This document shows, one piece after another, positions 23,906-32,688 of a stretch of 64,000 nucleotides of DNA. The stretch lies in contig NZ_SCFM01000004.1 of assembly GCF_004138295.1 (NCBI RefSeq), forward strand, positions 124,001-188,000, given 5' to 3'. Origin of the DNA: Ectobacillus funiculus (GTDB lineage Bacteria > Bacillota > Bacilli > Bacillales > Bacillaceae_G). Numbering within the stretch: position 1 is the stretch's first letter; each line of letters starts with the position of its first letter. Below the pieces are notes generated by a model, which was not told where the DNA came from, did not search any database, and saw nothing but the letters and a program-made list of their open reading frames with translations. A program made the position numbers and the translations under genes.

Positions 23906-25033
23906 TTAATGTTCTAGTTCTTGAATTGCTCCAGCTACACTATAGTGATTAAGTTCGATTTCTATTGATTGACCAAGAGCAAGCTTTGCAAGTTCGGAAC
24001 CTAGGTAAGGTCCAACTGTTAATCCTGAAGCCCCAAGCCCGTTAGCTACCAACACTCCCTCATAACCCGGTAAAGCACCAATCACCGGGAGAAATCCTGG
24101 TGTAAACGGCCTAAACCCTACCCTTGTCTCAAGTACCGTACCATTTGACAAATCTGGAGCAACGGACAATGCTTTATGAAAAACTTCATACAGTCCGCCT
24201 GCTGTCACTCGGTAATCCATTCCGGTTTCATTTTCATGTGTGGCCCCTATAACGATTCGCCCGTCCTCGAACGCAAGAATATACTGGTCATTTGGAGGCA
24301 TAACCACGGGCCATGCGCTAGTATCCATATCTGGTATGTGAAGATGCACAATTTGCGCCTTTTGATAAGTTACTAAAAAATGAATACCTAGCGGCTGCAA
24401 TAACTCATTTGCCCAAGCACCAGCCGTTACGATAACCTGATCTCCTAATACTATCCTGTCCTCTACTTGAACCCCAATAACTCTGTTATTTTTATGAACT
24501 AACTTTGCACTTCCGTAAAGAATGCTGGCTCCATGTTTTCTAGCGGCATTCAAAAGAGACTCACGCAGAGCTCTTCCGTTTACACGGGCTGCACCGCTTA
24601 TATAAACAGAGCTATATTGTTCAGCTAGAAGCGGAAACAAAGCTTTAGTTTCAGTCGTTGATAGCCTATTAACTTCACCGATTTCCGGCGAATCCTGACG
24701 CCGTTTATGTACGCGTTCCTCCATCTTATCCAGCTTCTCATCCTCTGTATGGATACTAATGGCCCCTACTTGTTTATAACCCGTGTCTGTCTCACCATCC
24801 CCTTCTAATTGCTGAATTAAAGAAGTATAATATTTCGCTCCATTTTTCGCCAATTGATACCAGGCTTGGTTGCGGCGTTGCGAAAGCCAAGGACAAATAA
24901 TCCCCGCTGCCGCATCAGTAGCCTGTCCTAAATCTTGACGATCCACTACTATAACACTCGCTCCTGCCTTTGCGAGGTGATATGCAGTAGATGCCCCAAG
25001 AATTCCAGCTCCAACTACAATATATGTTTGCAT
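23906..25033 (-). CDS. FAD-dependent amino acid/amine oxidoreductase, DadA/ThiO type
   Basis: DAO-family flavoprotein of about 375 residues. The FAD-binding dinucleotide motif IVVGAGILGASTAYHLAKAGA is at the N-terminus, followed by a DRQ acidic strand end; the C-terminal GLGASGLTVGPYLG completes the FAD site. RVGFRPFTPGFLPVIG is the substrate-domain segment of glycine oxidase and D-amino acid dehydrogenase relatives. There is no thiazole biosynthesis gene nearby, so a ThiO role is not supported by context. The ATG at 25033 lies behind AAAAGGTG; an in-frame ATG at 25042 is less well placed. The substrate is unknown. Confidence 0.85.
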   Translation of the reverse strand: MQTYIVVGAGILGASTAYHLAKAGASVIVVDRQDLGQATDAAAGIICPWLSQRRNQAWYQLAKNGAKYYTSLIQQLEGDGETDTGYKQVGAISIHTEDEKLDKMEERVHKRRQDSPEIGEVNRLSTTETKALFPLLAEQYSSVYISGAARVNGRALRESLLNAARKHGASILYGSAKLVHKNNRVIGVQVEDRIVLGDQVIVTAGAWANELLQPLGIHFLVTYQKAQIVHLHIPDMDTSAWPVVMPPNDQYILAFEDGRIVIGATHENETGMDYRVTAGGLYEVFHKALSVAPDLSNGTVLETRVGFRPFTPGFLPVIGALPGYEGVLVANGLGASGLTVGPYLGSELAKLALGQSIEIELNHYSVAGAIQELEH

Positions 25034-25354
25034 CGAAAACACCTTTTCTCTTTTGATTCTTCAATTATATACCTGATTCACCTTTTGCTCGCAAATAATA
25101 TTACCTGAAAATTAAAGCAAGAAATTTAAAAACAGGAATACTTTTATATTTTAGAATTTCCGCTATTCGAGTAAACAGGCAAAGAATAACCGTAGCCTTT
25201 TTCTTATTTGTCCGCTTGAAGCACGATACATCACTACAACTTTTAGCTTCATTCCCATGATCCATACACAGCTTACTTATTTACATTTTACTACAGGTCA
25301 GACAATAATATATAAAATAGACTGTTATTTCTGTGATGAGAGGAGTTCATCTAC

Positions 25355-25936
25355 ATGAGACGTTGGCTGAAGCATTTTTTAAACGGAGTTTTGACAATTG
25401 TTCCCATCCTTTTAATCGTGTATGTTTTGTTCGCAACATTCACATTCCTAGATGGGATAGTAGGTAAATTTATTAAAAAGTATATAGGGGAAGCCTATGT
25501 ACCAGGAATAGGGATCATCGTGACGATAGTGTTTCTTACATGTATCGGCTGGCTGTCAACTCATTATGTGTTAAAGGGGATTTTAAATTTAGTAGACCGT
25601 TTGTTTCGCAGAGTTCCCCTTGTAAAAGTATTGTACACTTCTATCCAAGACATCCTTCAATCATTGTTAGGAAAAAAACGTTCATTTTCTAAGGTTGTAC
25701 TTGTAACTATTCCAGGGACAAACATGAAAAGTCTTGGATTTGTAACATCTGAAGAGCTGCATATGCTATATGAGCCTTTACAGGAATATGTTGCTGTTTT
25801 CATCCCACAAACATTCCAAGTGGCCGGAGTAACGTTTCTTGTTCCAAAAAACGATATTGAAGTACTTGATATAAAGTCAGAAGACGCAATGAAGTTTATT
25901 TTATCAGCAGGCATGACAAATCCATCCAACGATTAG
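25355..25936 (+). CDS. DUF502 family membrane protein
   Basis: A 193-residue protein with two N-terminal membrane helices (LNGVLTIVPILLIVYVLF and GIGIIVTIVFLTCIGWLSTH) followed by a soluble domain. The RVPLVKVLYTSIQDILQSL segment after the second helix is typical of DUF502 proteins, whose biochemical function is not established. GAGAGGAG precedes the ATG. It appears monocistronic. Confidence 0.8.
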   Translation: MRRWLKHFLNGVLTIVPILLIVYVLFATFTFLDGIVGKFIKKYIGEAYVPGIGIIVTIVFLTCIGWLSTHYVLKGILNLVDRLFRRVPLVKVLYTSIQDILQSLLGKKRSFSKVVLVTIPGTNMKSLGFVTSEELHMLYEPLQEYVAVFIPQTFQVAGVTFLVPKNDIEVLDIKSEDAMKFILSAGMTNPSND

Positions 25937-26074
25937 CAATCTTATGAAGGTTAATATTTGTTTCATACAGGAAATTACAGTAATATGGCAACTTAGGAAA
26001 AAATTAAGGGTCCAAAACATGAGAATAATTATGCAATAATAATTAGGAACTTCACTACGACGGAAAATGGACAC

Positions 26075-26146
26075 ATTCCTACCTTCTTTTATTTATTTTT
26101 GTTGTTCTATGTTATTAAATTATTGTATGGTAAAGAAGGTAGGAAT
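26075..26146. promoter_or_regulatory. 15-bp perfect inverted repeat with 42-bp AT-rich spacer, upstream of the dUTPase-like gene
   Basis: ATTCCTACCTTCTTT at 26075-26089 is exactly complementary to AAAGAAGGTAGGAAT at 26132-26146. The second arm ends 35 bp before the ATG. It may be a paired operator flanking the promoter or a long 5' UTR stem. Confidence 0.5.
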
Positions 26147-26181
26147 ATAAGAACACGAGGAGTTACAGGAGGATCACACTA

Positions 26182-26559
26182 ATGGATAAACTAGAAACAA
26201 TCTTCACTTTGCAAAAGAAACTAGACGACAAGATTATTGAGGAACGCCAAATTGACAAAAACGTAGCTGATTGGGTATTGGGTATTACAGTTGCAATGGA
26301 TTCTGAAATCGAAGAAATCCGTCAGTTATTACCATGGAAATGGTGGAAAAATGAAAAAGAAATAGATATGGAGGAACTGCGTAAAGAAGTTATTGATTTA
26401 TGGCACTTCCTACCAAGCTTATCTATGAAGGTCGGCTTGACTGCAGAGGATGTATATAATATGTATATGGAAAAAAATCAGGAGAACCATGACCGTCAAG
26501 ATGGCAAGAGCAGCAAAGAAGGGTATGCAGTTAAAGCTACCGAATCTGCACTTAAATAA
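26182..26559 (+). CDS. dimeric dUTP diphosphatase-like protein (all-alpha NTP-PPase)
   Basis: The 125-residue all-helical protein resembles dimeric dUTPases of the MazG superfamily. The metal-binding pattern is visible: EIEEIRQLLPWKWW (ExxE helix) followed by EELRKEVIDLWHFL (ExxD helix). It would hydrolyse dUTP to dUMP and PPi, limiting uracil in DNA. Such genes are common in phages and in Bacillus chromosomes. CAGGAGG lies just upstream. A long inverted repeat precedes it. The C-terminal 25 residues are charged and probably flexible. Confidence 0.78.
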   Translation: MDKLETIFTLQKKLDDKIIEERQIDKNVADWVLGITVAMDSEIEEIRQLLPWKWWKNEKEIDMEELRKEVIDLWHFLPSLSMKVGLTAEDVYNMYMEKNQENHDRQDGKSSKEGYAVKATESALK

Positions 26560-26576
26560 GACAACTATTTCTTAAT

Positions 26577-26607
26577 GGAAATTTATACTTTCCTCCAGTG
26601 TAAAAAA
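26577..26607 (-). repeat. terminal fragment of the bcr1-like repeat
   Basis: GGAAATTTATACTTTCCTCC followed by AGTGTAAA matches one end of the repeat only. It lies directly beside the terminator at 26614-26647. Confidence 0.45.
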
Positions 26608-26613
26608 CGTTGT

Positions 26614-26647
26614 GATCGAAGGAAGATTCATGGATCTTCTTTCGATC
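26614..26647 (-). terminator. terminator of the prolyl isomerase gene
   Basis: GATCGAAaGAAGAT and ATCTTCcTTCGATC form the stem on the minus strand; a run of six T follows after a short spacer. The hairpin also separates it from the convergent dUTPase-like gene. Confidence 0.7.
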
Positions 26648-26657
26648 CAACAAAAAA

Positions 26658-27311
26658 CTATTTTGACATAACCTCAGGTTTATCGTACTTTTCACCAAAG
26701 GTTTCTACCGTCACCTTCTTCATTTTTTGTTCGTGAATCGGCTTGTCCTTACTATCCCGTTCCACATTTACAATTTCGTTAACTGTCTCCATCCCCTCAA
26801 TCACTTTACCAAAAGCAGCATATTCACCATCAAGCTGGGGTGCGTTTTTTACCATAATAAAAAATTGGGATCCCGCAGAATCTGGGTTGTTGGATCTAGC
26901 CATCGAAATGACCCCTGTCTCATGTTTTATATTGTTCTTAAATCCATTCGAGCTAAATTCCCCTCTAATTGTATACCCAGGCCCGCCAGTACCTGTGCCT
27001 TCAGGATCCCCACCCTGAATCATAAAACCAGGAATAACTCGATGAAACGTTAATCCATCATAAAAGCCCTTTTGCGCCAAGGAAATGAAATTCAAGACTG
27101 TATTCGGAGCGACTTCAGGATATAGCTCCACCTTAATCTGCTTATCATTCTCCATGACAATTGTAACAACTGGATTTTTCTCAACCTGAATTTTTTTCGT
27201 AGCCTGTGCCTGCGTTTCCTTTTTATCAGTGTTTGTGCTGCATCCTCCTAAAATTAAAGCAAGGATTACAATCAGTATAGGGAAGGAATACAGTATATTC
27301 TTTCGCTGCAT
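26658..27311 (-). CDS. lipoprotein peptidyl-prolyl cis-trans isomerase, cyclophilin type
   Basis: The precursor has about 217 residues, a hydrophobic signal and a lipobox ILGGCS. The mature domain is a cyclophilin: FHRVIPGFMIQGGDPEGTGTGG, then SMARSNNPDSAGSQFFIMV and LDGEYAAFGKVIEGMETV. It should help fold exported proteins outside the membrane. I start at the ATG 27311, with GGAGG about 11 bases upstream; in-frame ATGs upstream (27338) would add nine residues. Single gene. Confidence 0.9.
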   Translation of the reverse strand: MQRKNILYSFPILIVILALILGGCSTNTDKKETQAQATKKIQVEKNPVVTIVMENDKQIKVELYPEVAPNTVLNFISLAQKGFYDGLTFHRVIPGFMIQGGDPEGTGTGGPGYTIRGEFSSNGFKNNIKHETGVISMARSNNPDSAGSQFFIMVKNAPQLDGEYAAFGKVIEGMETVNEIVNVERDSKDKPIHEQKMKKVTVETFGEKYDKPEVMSK

Positions 27312-27426
27312 GATTACGATCGCCTCCATATAGATCATTTCATTTATATTTATTATAGGTGATAAAATGAAAGCTTTACAAATCTGACTAGGGAGTTTTA
27401 TTACCTTAAGTTCACTTAACCGAATG

Positions 27427-27457
27427 AAATCCTTCTAGCATTGCACTAGAAGGATTT
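27427..27457. terminator. hairpin downstream of the 54-aa gene
   Basis: AAATCCTTCTAG and CTAGAAGGATTT form a 12-bp stem with a 7-base loop. It lies about 110 bp downstream of the small minus-strand gene ending at 27565 and 115 bp upstream of the isomerase gene, so it probably ends the former. Confidence 0.6.
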
Positions 27458-27564
27458 CTTATTACCAGGGAATTTAGATATCAAGGTCTTGCTTCCAAGA
27501 AAACTACCGGAGCTTTAGATTACTTACTGTCGCATGTTTACTTTTCAGGGAGTTGAGAAACTGT

Positions 27565-27729
27565 TCACTTAAAATCTCCTTTATCCTCATATGCGATCAA
27601 GATAACTTCTTTTTGAGTCGCATCCTTCAAACGTTTTTCTAACATTTGAATGTCCGCAACCAAATCCATAGATAAATTAGCAAAGGCATATTGTTGATCA
27701 ACTTGACTAACATTCTGATTATAGTCCAT
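27565..27729 (-). CDS. small hypothetical protein, 54 aa
   Basis: GAGGAGG lies 6 bases before the ATG. The 54 residues form one probable amphipathic helix (ANLSMDLVADIQMLEKRL) and a short C-terminal strand (EVILIAYEDKGD). There is no Cys and no membrane segment. The strong binding site and hairpin downstream support a real gene. I do not recognise the family. Confidence 0.55.
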   Translation of the reverse strand: MDYNQNVSQVDQQYAFANLSMDLVADIQMLEKRLKDATQKEVILIAYEDKGDFK

Positions 27730-27895
27730 AAGAATCCTCCTCAAGAAATATAACCTGCATTTACTACCCTAATTAGTTTTCTGCATTTCAATCGTCATAT
27801 CCTTTAGTTTAGAAAAAAAGATTAAAAATATGTCGCTAAATTTTGGGATTGTACCTTTCAAGGAATTTTATTGTTAACAGTTCTCCAAAATCTTT

Positions 27896-28021
27896 GAATT
27901 TATCCCTTCCAGCTGGAGAACCATTCGACGTAGTGAGAAATTTTAAGAATAAAGTATAAGGGCAACTACGCCTCTGTCTTCGCCCAAGGGCAGGGCTCGC
28001 CAATCGGCGAGTTTTCTTTAT
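27896..28021 (+). repeat. bcr1-like interspersed repeat, copy 5
   Basis: Forward copy missing the first 20-30 bases. It has CCATTCGACGTAGTGAGAAA, the ACTACGCCTCTGTCTTCGCC block and an intact GCTCGCCAATCGGCGAG hairpin followed by TTTTCTTTAT. The rest of the gap 27730-28081 is AT-rich without ORFs I can support. Confidence 0.8.
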
Positions 28022-28081
28022 TAAAAGATTACCATGTGACAAATACTATCCTTACACCATAATGAATAAAGGAGAACAATC

Positions 28082-28318
28082 ATGAAAATGTTAGGAATAT
28101 TTATATTCATTCTTTTATTATCCATTTTACTTAGCTTATCTATGGACATTCTTTTGGGCTTTACTCTCCCTCAAGCATTATTGCATTTACTCAACCCATT
28201 TTGGGTAATGGAAAGTGGAGAATATGTGATGTTAGTACTTCTTTTGTTACTTACAATCGGTCAACAAATCGTGATTATCATAAAAAATAAAGCGAACAAA
28301 TCAAATGGTTCTAATTAG
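28082..28318 (+). CDS. small membrane protein beside the Ger operon, 78 aa
   Basis: Two hydrophobic helices (residues about 3-27 and 45-65) with a short loop and a basic C-terminus. AAAGGAG precedes the ATG. It converges on the ger operon and its last 8 bases overlap the end of the GerAB-like gene. Small two-helix proteins are sometimes encoded next to ger operons, so a link to the receptor is possible but not shown. Confidence 0.65.
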   Translation: MKMLGIFIFILLLSILLSLSMDILLGFTLPQALLHLLNPFWVMESGEYVMLVLLLLLTIGQQIVIIIKNKANKSNGSN

Positions 28319-29423
28319 CTTTATTTTTAACATTTTTAACATGGTTACGAATGATGACAATACTCAGCATTAATAACGGAATAATCAAAAGAAACATACT
28401 ATGAAGATAATAAGGTGCAATAATGAGACCTTCGTCAATATGTTCAGCAAAATTTGAGGCAATACTCATTGATAAAAATATGATAATAATCCCAGCCGGC
28501 AAAATAATTTGTTGATGGTTTTTTAACTTGAATAAATCGACCATCCCTATGACCGCACCATAAAAATAAATTGACACTTTAAAAAACGTAGTGAACAAAA
28601 AACTCAAAACAGCAATAGCATCAAGTCGTTGTAGAAACTCCATAAGATTGATCTTGCCGATTGTTGATAACAATGGAAAAGTAGCCCTCTCCACTTCTTC
28701 AACCCCAAGAACAGCGATATTTAAGGTCGTTGTATAGCTTAAGATCAGACCACTTGAAATTAAGGCAGACAACCAAACCTTTTTCAATGATTGAGGTTGA
28801 TTTAGATAAGGAAACACCATGCTAAAGGCAAACATTTCTCCGAAAGGAAAAAAAGTAGTAATCGGAAATGCTGTCGTTAAGATTGGTTTCCATCCATCTT
28901 CAAGAAATGGCTGCACATTAGGAAGATGGACATTGCCTGAAACCCAGGTTAACAGACTTCCTGTCACTCCAAAAAAGATTATAACGACAATAAATACCTC
29001 TGCCGTTCTTCCCAATACTTCAATCCCTAGATAAAGTACATAACAAATAGCAAGAATCATTAGGATATTGACCGCTAATAACGGTGTTTTTCGCATTGTT
29101 GATGCAAGTAGTATGTCCCCGAAATCACGCAGATTTCGGGAAGCGGCGTACATTAAATATACGATGTATAAGACACCAATTCCCCATCCAAAATATTTAC
29201 CAAATATTTTCCTCGCATATCCGGTAAACGGCAGATCAGGATATTGGCGAAATACAGGGTAGTAAATGAAAAACAAAGCAACCCCACCGCACAAGCCTAA
29301 AAGGATCGCAAACCAAGCGTCCTTTCTAGCGCCTATTCCAAAACTTACGACCAATGCACTTCCAAGTTCAAATATAAACATCATGGAAAATAGTTGGATG
29401 ACACTTACTTTGGCTTTCTCCAT
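28311..29423 (-). CDS. spore germinant receptor B subunit (GerAB/GerKB-like permease)
   Basis: A 370-residue membrane protein with about ten helices of the APC-like fold, starting VSVIQLFSMMFIFELGSALVV as in GerAB proteins. It is the third gene of a tricistronic germinant receptor operon, 91 bases after the C subunit gene. B subunits take part in recognition of amino acid or sugar germinants in the spore inner membrane. Confidence 0.9.
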   Translation of the reverse strand: MEKAKVSVIQLFSMMFIFELGSALVVSFGIGARKDAWFAILLGLCGGVALFFIYYPVFRQYPDLPFTGYARKIFGKYFGWGIGVLYIVYLMYAASRNLRDFGDILLASTMRKTPLLAVNILMILAICYVLYLGIEVLGRTAEVFIVVIIFFGVTGSLLTWVSGNVHLPNVQPFLEDGWKPILTTAFPITTFFPFGEMFAFSMVFPYLNQPQSLKKVWLSALISSGLILSYTTTLNIAVLGVEEVERATFPLLSTIGKINLMEFLQRLDAIAVLSFLFTTFFKVSIYFYGAVIGMVDLFKLKNHQQIILPAGIIIIFLSMSIASNFAEHIDEGLIIAPYYLHSMFLLIIPLLMLSIVIIRNHVKNVKNKAN

Positions 29424-29514
29424 CTTCCTAGAAGACCTCCCTTCGTTCCTTAATCGTAAATTCTTGAGATCGGCATTTGCTTGGCATCCCCCTTCTTCGC
29501 TTGACTTTGTCGCC

Positions 29515-30723
29515 TTATTTTATATATGGTTTTGTCCGCAAGCCTGACCGTCGAATAAACGCTTGTACGTTTACGTTAACTTCTGTCTCGGGAAAGATTT
29601 CATCATCCCATTTTTTCTCAATCTTCTTCCACATTTTTGGGCTTTTGCGATTGATATATTCACTAAAACGGAAAATGTCACTTTTTTGTTCTTTAGCATC
29701 TTTTACGGCCAGCATCACTTCCGATTTTATTTCCCTTCTCATCTGTTTTTCAAGTTTCTCAATGGATTCATGTTTAGCAAGATCGATTGGGCAATGGACT
29801 TCTGAGATGTGACCTTCTGTTCGAACTGTGATCTGAATAACAGGTTTATTGTTTCTTATTTTTGCTTTAATTTTTGTTTTGGAACGCATAACATCCACCG
29901 CAATCCCCTTTTTTTTCTTTTTACAATCAAGGTCTACAATGGTTTTTTTCAATTCATTATTAATCCATGTAGCACCACGGGCAGAGTCTTCATCCAACCA
30001 CTTTTTGAGTTTCCCCCTTTTAAAAATCGCAAGTCCCCTTATTTCCATATCTGTCTTTGGAGATATTTGTTGAATGTTTTGTAAACTGTTCCCTTTTTTT
30101 GGATTTCCAGTAAGCTCAACACCTGTCAAATTTGCTCCTCCTCTCCCTAATTGTTGAATGACTTGATCAGCACGGGTACTTGCATACTCTCCCCAGATTT
30201 TTTTAGTGGCTTCCAGTCCGCTAACAATTTTGGCAGAAGGGACATCCTCTAAAGGGGTTGTGATTTGGAGAAGTGTCTTTGCTGTATTATTTCTGACGAT
30301 TAGAATCGGAAAAAGTGTACGAAATTGGGAGTCGCGTTCAATCCAATCAAACAAATCTTGAATCCCCTTTTTTTTCGCTAACTCCTCGCCAATGACCATT
30401 AATTGAACATGAGGGAAAAAAAGTTCCTGAGGTGACTTTGGTGCAATTTTCCGGAGCGCCTCCGCAACAGTGCTTCCTGTAGCCGAATAAGCCGTAACAG
30501 GCGCGACTTCCGCTTTCCCTCCCATCCCTGCCGCACTTGCTATTTGTCCTTCATTTATAATTTGCACTGTAACGCGATATCTGTTTTCCAAATTATCACC
30601 TCCATCATCAATACCAATAGCGCCTACTATATCAATATCTTGTAATTCAGCACGATCCCAACATCCTGACAATAATATAGTCGATAAAATCATAAAGAGA
30701 ATGATGAATGGTTTATGTTTCAT
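29515..30723 (-). CDS. spore germinant receptor C subunit (GerAC-like lipoprotein)
   Basis: The 402-residue precursor has a lipobox LLSGCWDRAEL; the CWD-R-x-E-L start of the mature protein is diagnostic for GerAC/GerKC lipoproteins. SVSGIDDGGDN-type early loop and the C-terminal MWKKIEKKWDDEIFPETEVNV segment are also family features. It overlaps the A subunit gene by 11 bases (ATG inside the upstream reading frame), so translation is coupled. Outer face of the spore inner membrane. Confidence 0.93.
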   Translation of the reverse strand: MKHKPFIILFMILSTILLSGCWDRAELQDIDIVGAIGIDDGGDNLENRYRVTVQIINEGQIASAAGMGGKAEVAPVTAYSATGSTVAEALRKIAPKSPQELFFPHVQLMVIGEELAKKKGIQDLFDWIERDSQFRTLFPILIVRNNTAKTLLQITTPLEDVPSAKIVSGLEATKKIWGEYASTRADQVIQQLGRGGANLTGVELTGNPKKGNSLQNIQQISPKTDMEIRGLAIFKRGKLKKWLDEDSARGATWINNELKKTIVDLDCKKKKKGIAVDVMRSKTKIKAKIRNNKPVIQITVRTEGHISEVHCPIDLAKHESIEKLEKQMRREIKSEVMLAVKDAKEQKSDIFRFSEYINRKSPKMWKKIEKKWDDEIFPETEVNVNVQAFIRRSGLRTKPYIK

Positions 30724-32359
30724 TAGAATCCCTCTTCGATTTGTTGTCCTTTATTTGACCTTCTCTTGGTGACGGGCCCAGATTTTGCGTATTACCTACT
30801 CTCTTTCTTTTCATTTGGTTAATCAATCGAGGACGTTTTGACAAAAACGGCTTAGGGAAACGGATAATGGTATCTTTCCAATCAGAAATAATGAGTGGAG
30901 CAAAGGGAGTCAAATAAGGAATACCAAAAGAACGAATGCTGCAAGTGTGAGCGACTAAAACAATGAGCCCAAGCCCAATTCCGTAAAGCCCGAAAGAAGC
31001 TGCCAACGTCATCATGATAAGTCGAAGTAAACGTGTCGCATCTGTCATCGCCACATGGGGTATGGTAAAACTGGCGATTGCCGTCCCTGCCACCACAATT
31101 ACCATCGCACTGGAAACAATCCCCGCCTGAACAGCTGCTTGTCCCAATACAAGTGCGCCAACGATTGAAACGGCCTGCCCAATCGGACGCGGCATCCGAA
31201 CGCCTGCTTCCCGCAAAAATTCAAATGTAAATTCCATTAGCAATGCCTCTATAAATACCGGAAATGGAATCCCGTGCCTCTGTGCTGACAGACTAACTAA
31301 TAAAGGTGTCGGAATCAATTCCGGATGAAACGAAATAAATGCAATAAACAGGGACGGTCCAAGAAGAGTAATTAAGAATGCAATCACTCTTAAGTTTCTC
31401 AAAAAACTGACCATATTCCAACGTAAATAATAATCTTCAGCTGTTTGAAAAAATTGAATCCATGTCGCTGGTAAAAGCAAAGGAACTGGTGTCCCATCAA
31501 CAAAAATAGCAATACGTCCTTCCATTAAGTTTCCAGCCACAACATCCGGACGTTCCGTTATAAAGATGGTTGGCCAAAGTGTCCATGTGTCGTCATTAAT
31601 CCATTCTTCAATTGTATTGGAACCGACAACTTCATCTACTTCCATTTTATTCAGCCGCTCTTTGACTTCTTTAAGAAGCTTGTCATTGACAATTCCCTTT
31701 ACGTACATAATGGCCACATCTGTCTGCGTGATCTTCCCTAGTCTCATAGTTTCAACCCATAGATTAGGGCTTTTAATTCTGCGGCGAACCATGGCTGTAT
31801 TGGTAATAAGCGACTCAACAAAGCTCTCTTTAGGCCCCCGGACAGCAGGTTCTGTCGTAGGTTCTGTAATCGCTCTTAACTCTCCGCCCTGTGCAGCACA
31901 ACCAATCGCTCGATCACAACCATCAATCAAAAGAATGGTTTGCCCGGATACGAGGGAAAAGAACAATTTGTTCCAATTCGTGATGTCCTCAATCCCTCCA
32001 AGCGCTAACATATTTTCTTTAATATATACAAGTAATTGATGTGGTTGCTGCGGATCATCGCTTTCAGTATGATTAAAGTTACTCATCAGTCTTTCCATGA
32101 TAAAACTGCCTTGAATCTCCTTATCCGCTAAACCATTTATATAAAGTAGGACAATTTTATGCAGAAAAGGTTTTCCCATTTTAAATTCGCGAATAATTAA
32201 GTCACCGCTATTCCCTAAAACCGTCCTAATGTTGGTAAGGTTTTCATTTATATTTGAACTAAGTTTCTGTTCATTTGAGGTTATTTCAGTTTCCTCGTAC
32301 TGCAACGTCTGCCCTTGTCTTTTCCGCTTGTTTATTAGCCGGTCCCATGCACTGTTCAT
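30713..32359 (-). CDS. spore germinant receptor A subunit (GerAA-like)
   Basis: About 548 residues: a soluble N-terminal half with DLIIREFKMG and the LLYINGLADKEI strand, the GQTILLIDGCDRAIGCAAQG segment and EGRIAIFVDGTPVPLLLPATW, then four or five C-terminal helices including PFPVFIEALLMEFTFEFLREAG. These are signature parts of GerAA/SpoVAF proteins; with the C and B genes following, this is a germinant receptor and not SpoVAF. I use the ATG at 32359; a TTG at 32377 overlaps the GGAG binding site. First gene of the operon. Confidence 0.93.
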   Translation of the reverse strand: MNSAWDRLINKRKRQGQTLQYEETEITSNEQKLSSNINENLTNIRTVLGNSGDLIIREFKMGKPFLHKIVLLYINGLADKEIQGSFIMERLMSNFNHTESDDPQQPHQLLVYIKENMLALGGIEDITNWNKLFFSLVSGQTILLIDGCDRAIGCAAQGGELRAITEPTTEPAVRGPKESFVESLITNTAMVRRRIKSPNLWVETMRLGKITQTDVAIMYVKGIVNDKLLKEVKERLNKMEVDEVVGSNTIEEWINDDTWTLWPTIFITERPDVVAGNLMEGRIAIFVDGTPVPLLLPATWIQFFQTAEDYYLRWNMVSFLRNLRVIAFLITLLGPSLFIAFISFHPELIPTPLLVSLSAQRHGIPFPVFIEALLMEFTFEFLREAGVRMPRPIGQAVSIVGALVLGQAAVQAGIVSSAMVIVVAGTAIASFTIPHVAMTDATRLLRLIMMTLAASFGLYGIGLGLIVLVAHTCSIRSFGIPYLTPFAPLIISDWKDTIIRFPKPFLSKRPRLINQMKRKRVGNTQNLGPSPREGQIKDNKSKRDSNET

Positions 32360-32688
32360 GTTCTTATAGCACTCCAAGTTTATAGTGTCACCGAAAGAAT
32401 GTTTCGATGTGTTCTCTAGTTATTTAGAATGCCTATTTTCCATTTTTTAATACATTTGGGAGAAAGAGTGTATCGCAAAACTAAAGCAAATATTCAAATA
32501 CCACTCCCTTGTCTTTCAACGTATGAAACAAGTGTTCAACCGCATTTCTCGGACCAAAAGAGTGGTACCCAAAATTACGAGAGTTTATACACTTTAAGCA
32601 AGCAAATACCCAACAGTTCATATACTGAAAAAGTAAGATAAAGATAGTTATCATGGTCATCCAGCTACTCACAAAGGAAGTGAACAAA

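Noticed and set aside
23906-25033. ThiO (glycine oxidase of thiamine synthesis)
   Set aside because: The fold fits, but no thiazole or thiamine genes or TPP riboswitch are adjacent, so only the wider family is named.
27836-28042. Minus-strand ORF of 68 codons, and a similar one at 56760-56975
   Set aside because: Both translate the same repeat family (…TRRLASP…GRRQRRSC…) and have no ribosome binding sites; they are shadows of repeat copies 5 and 11.
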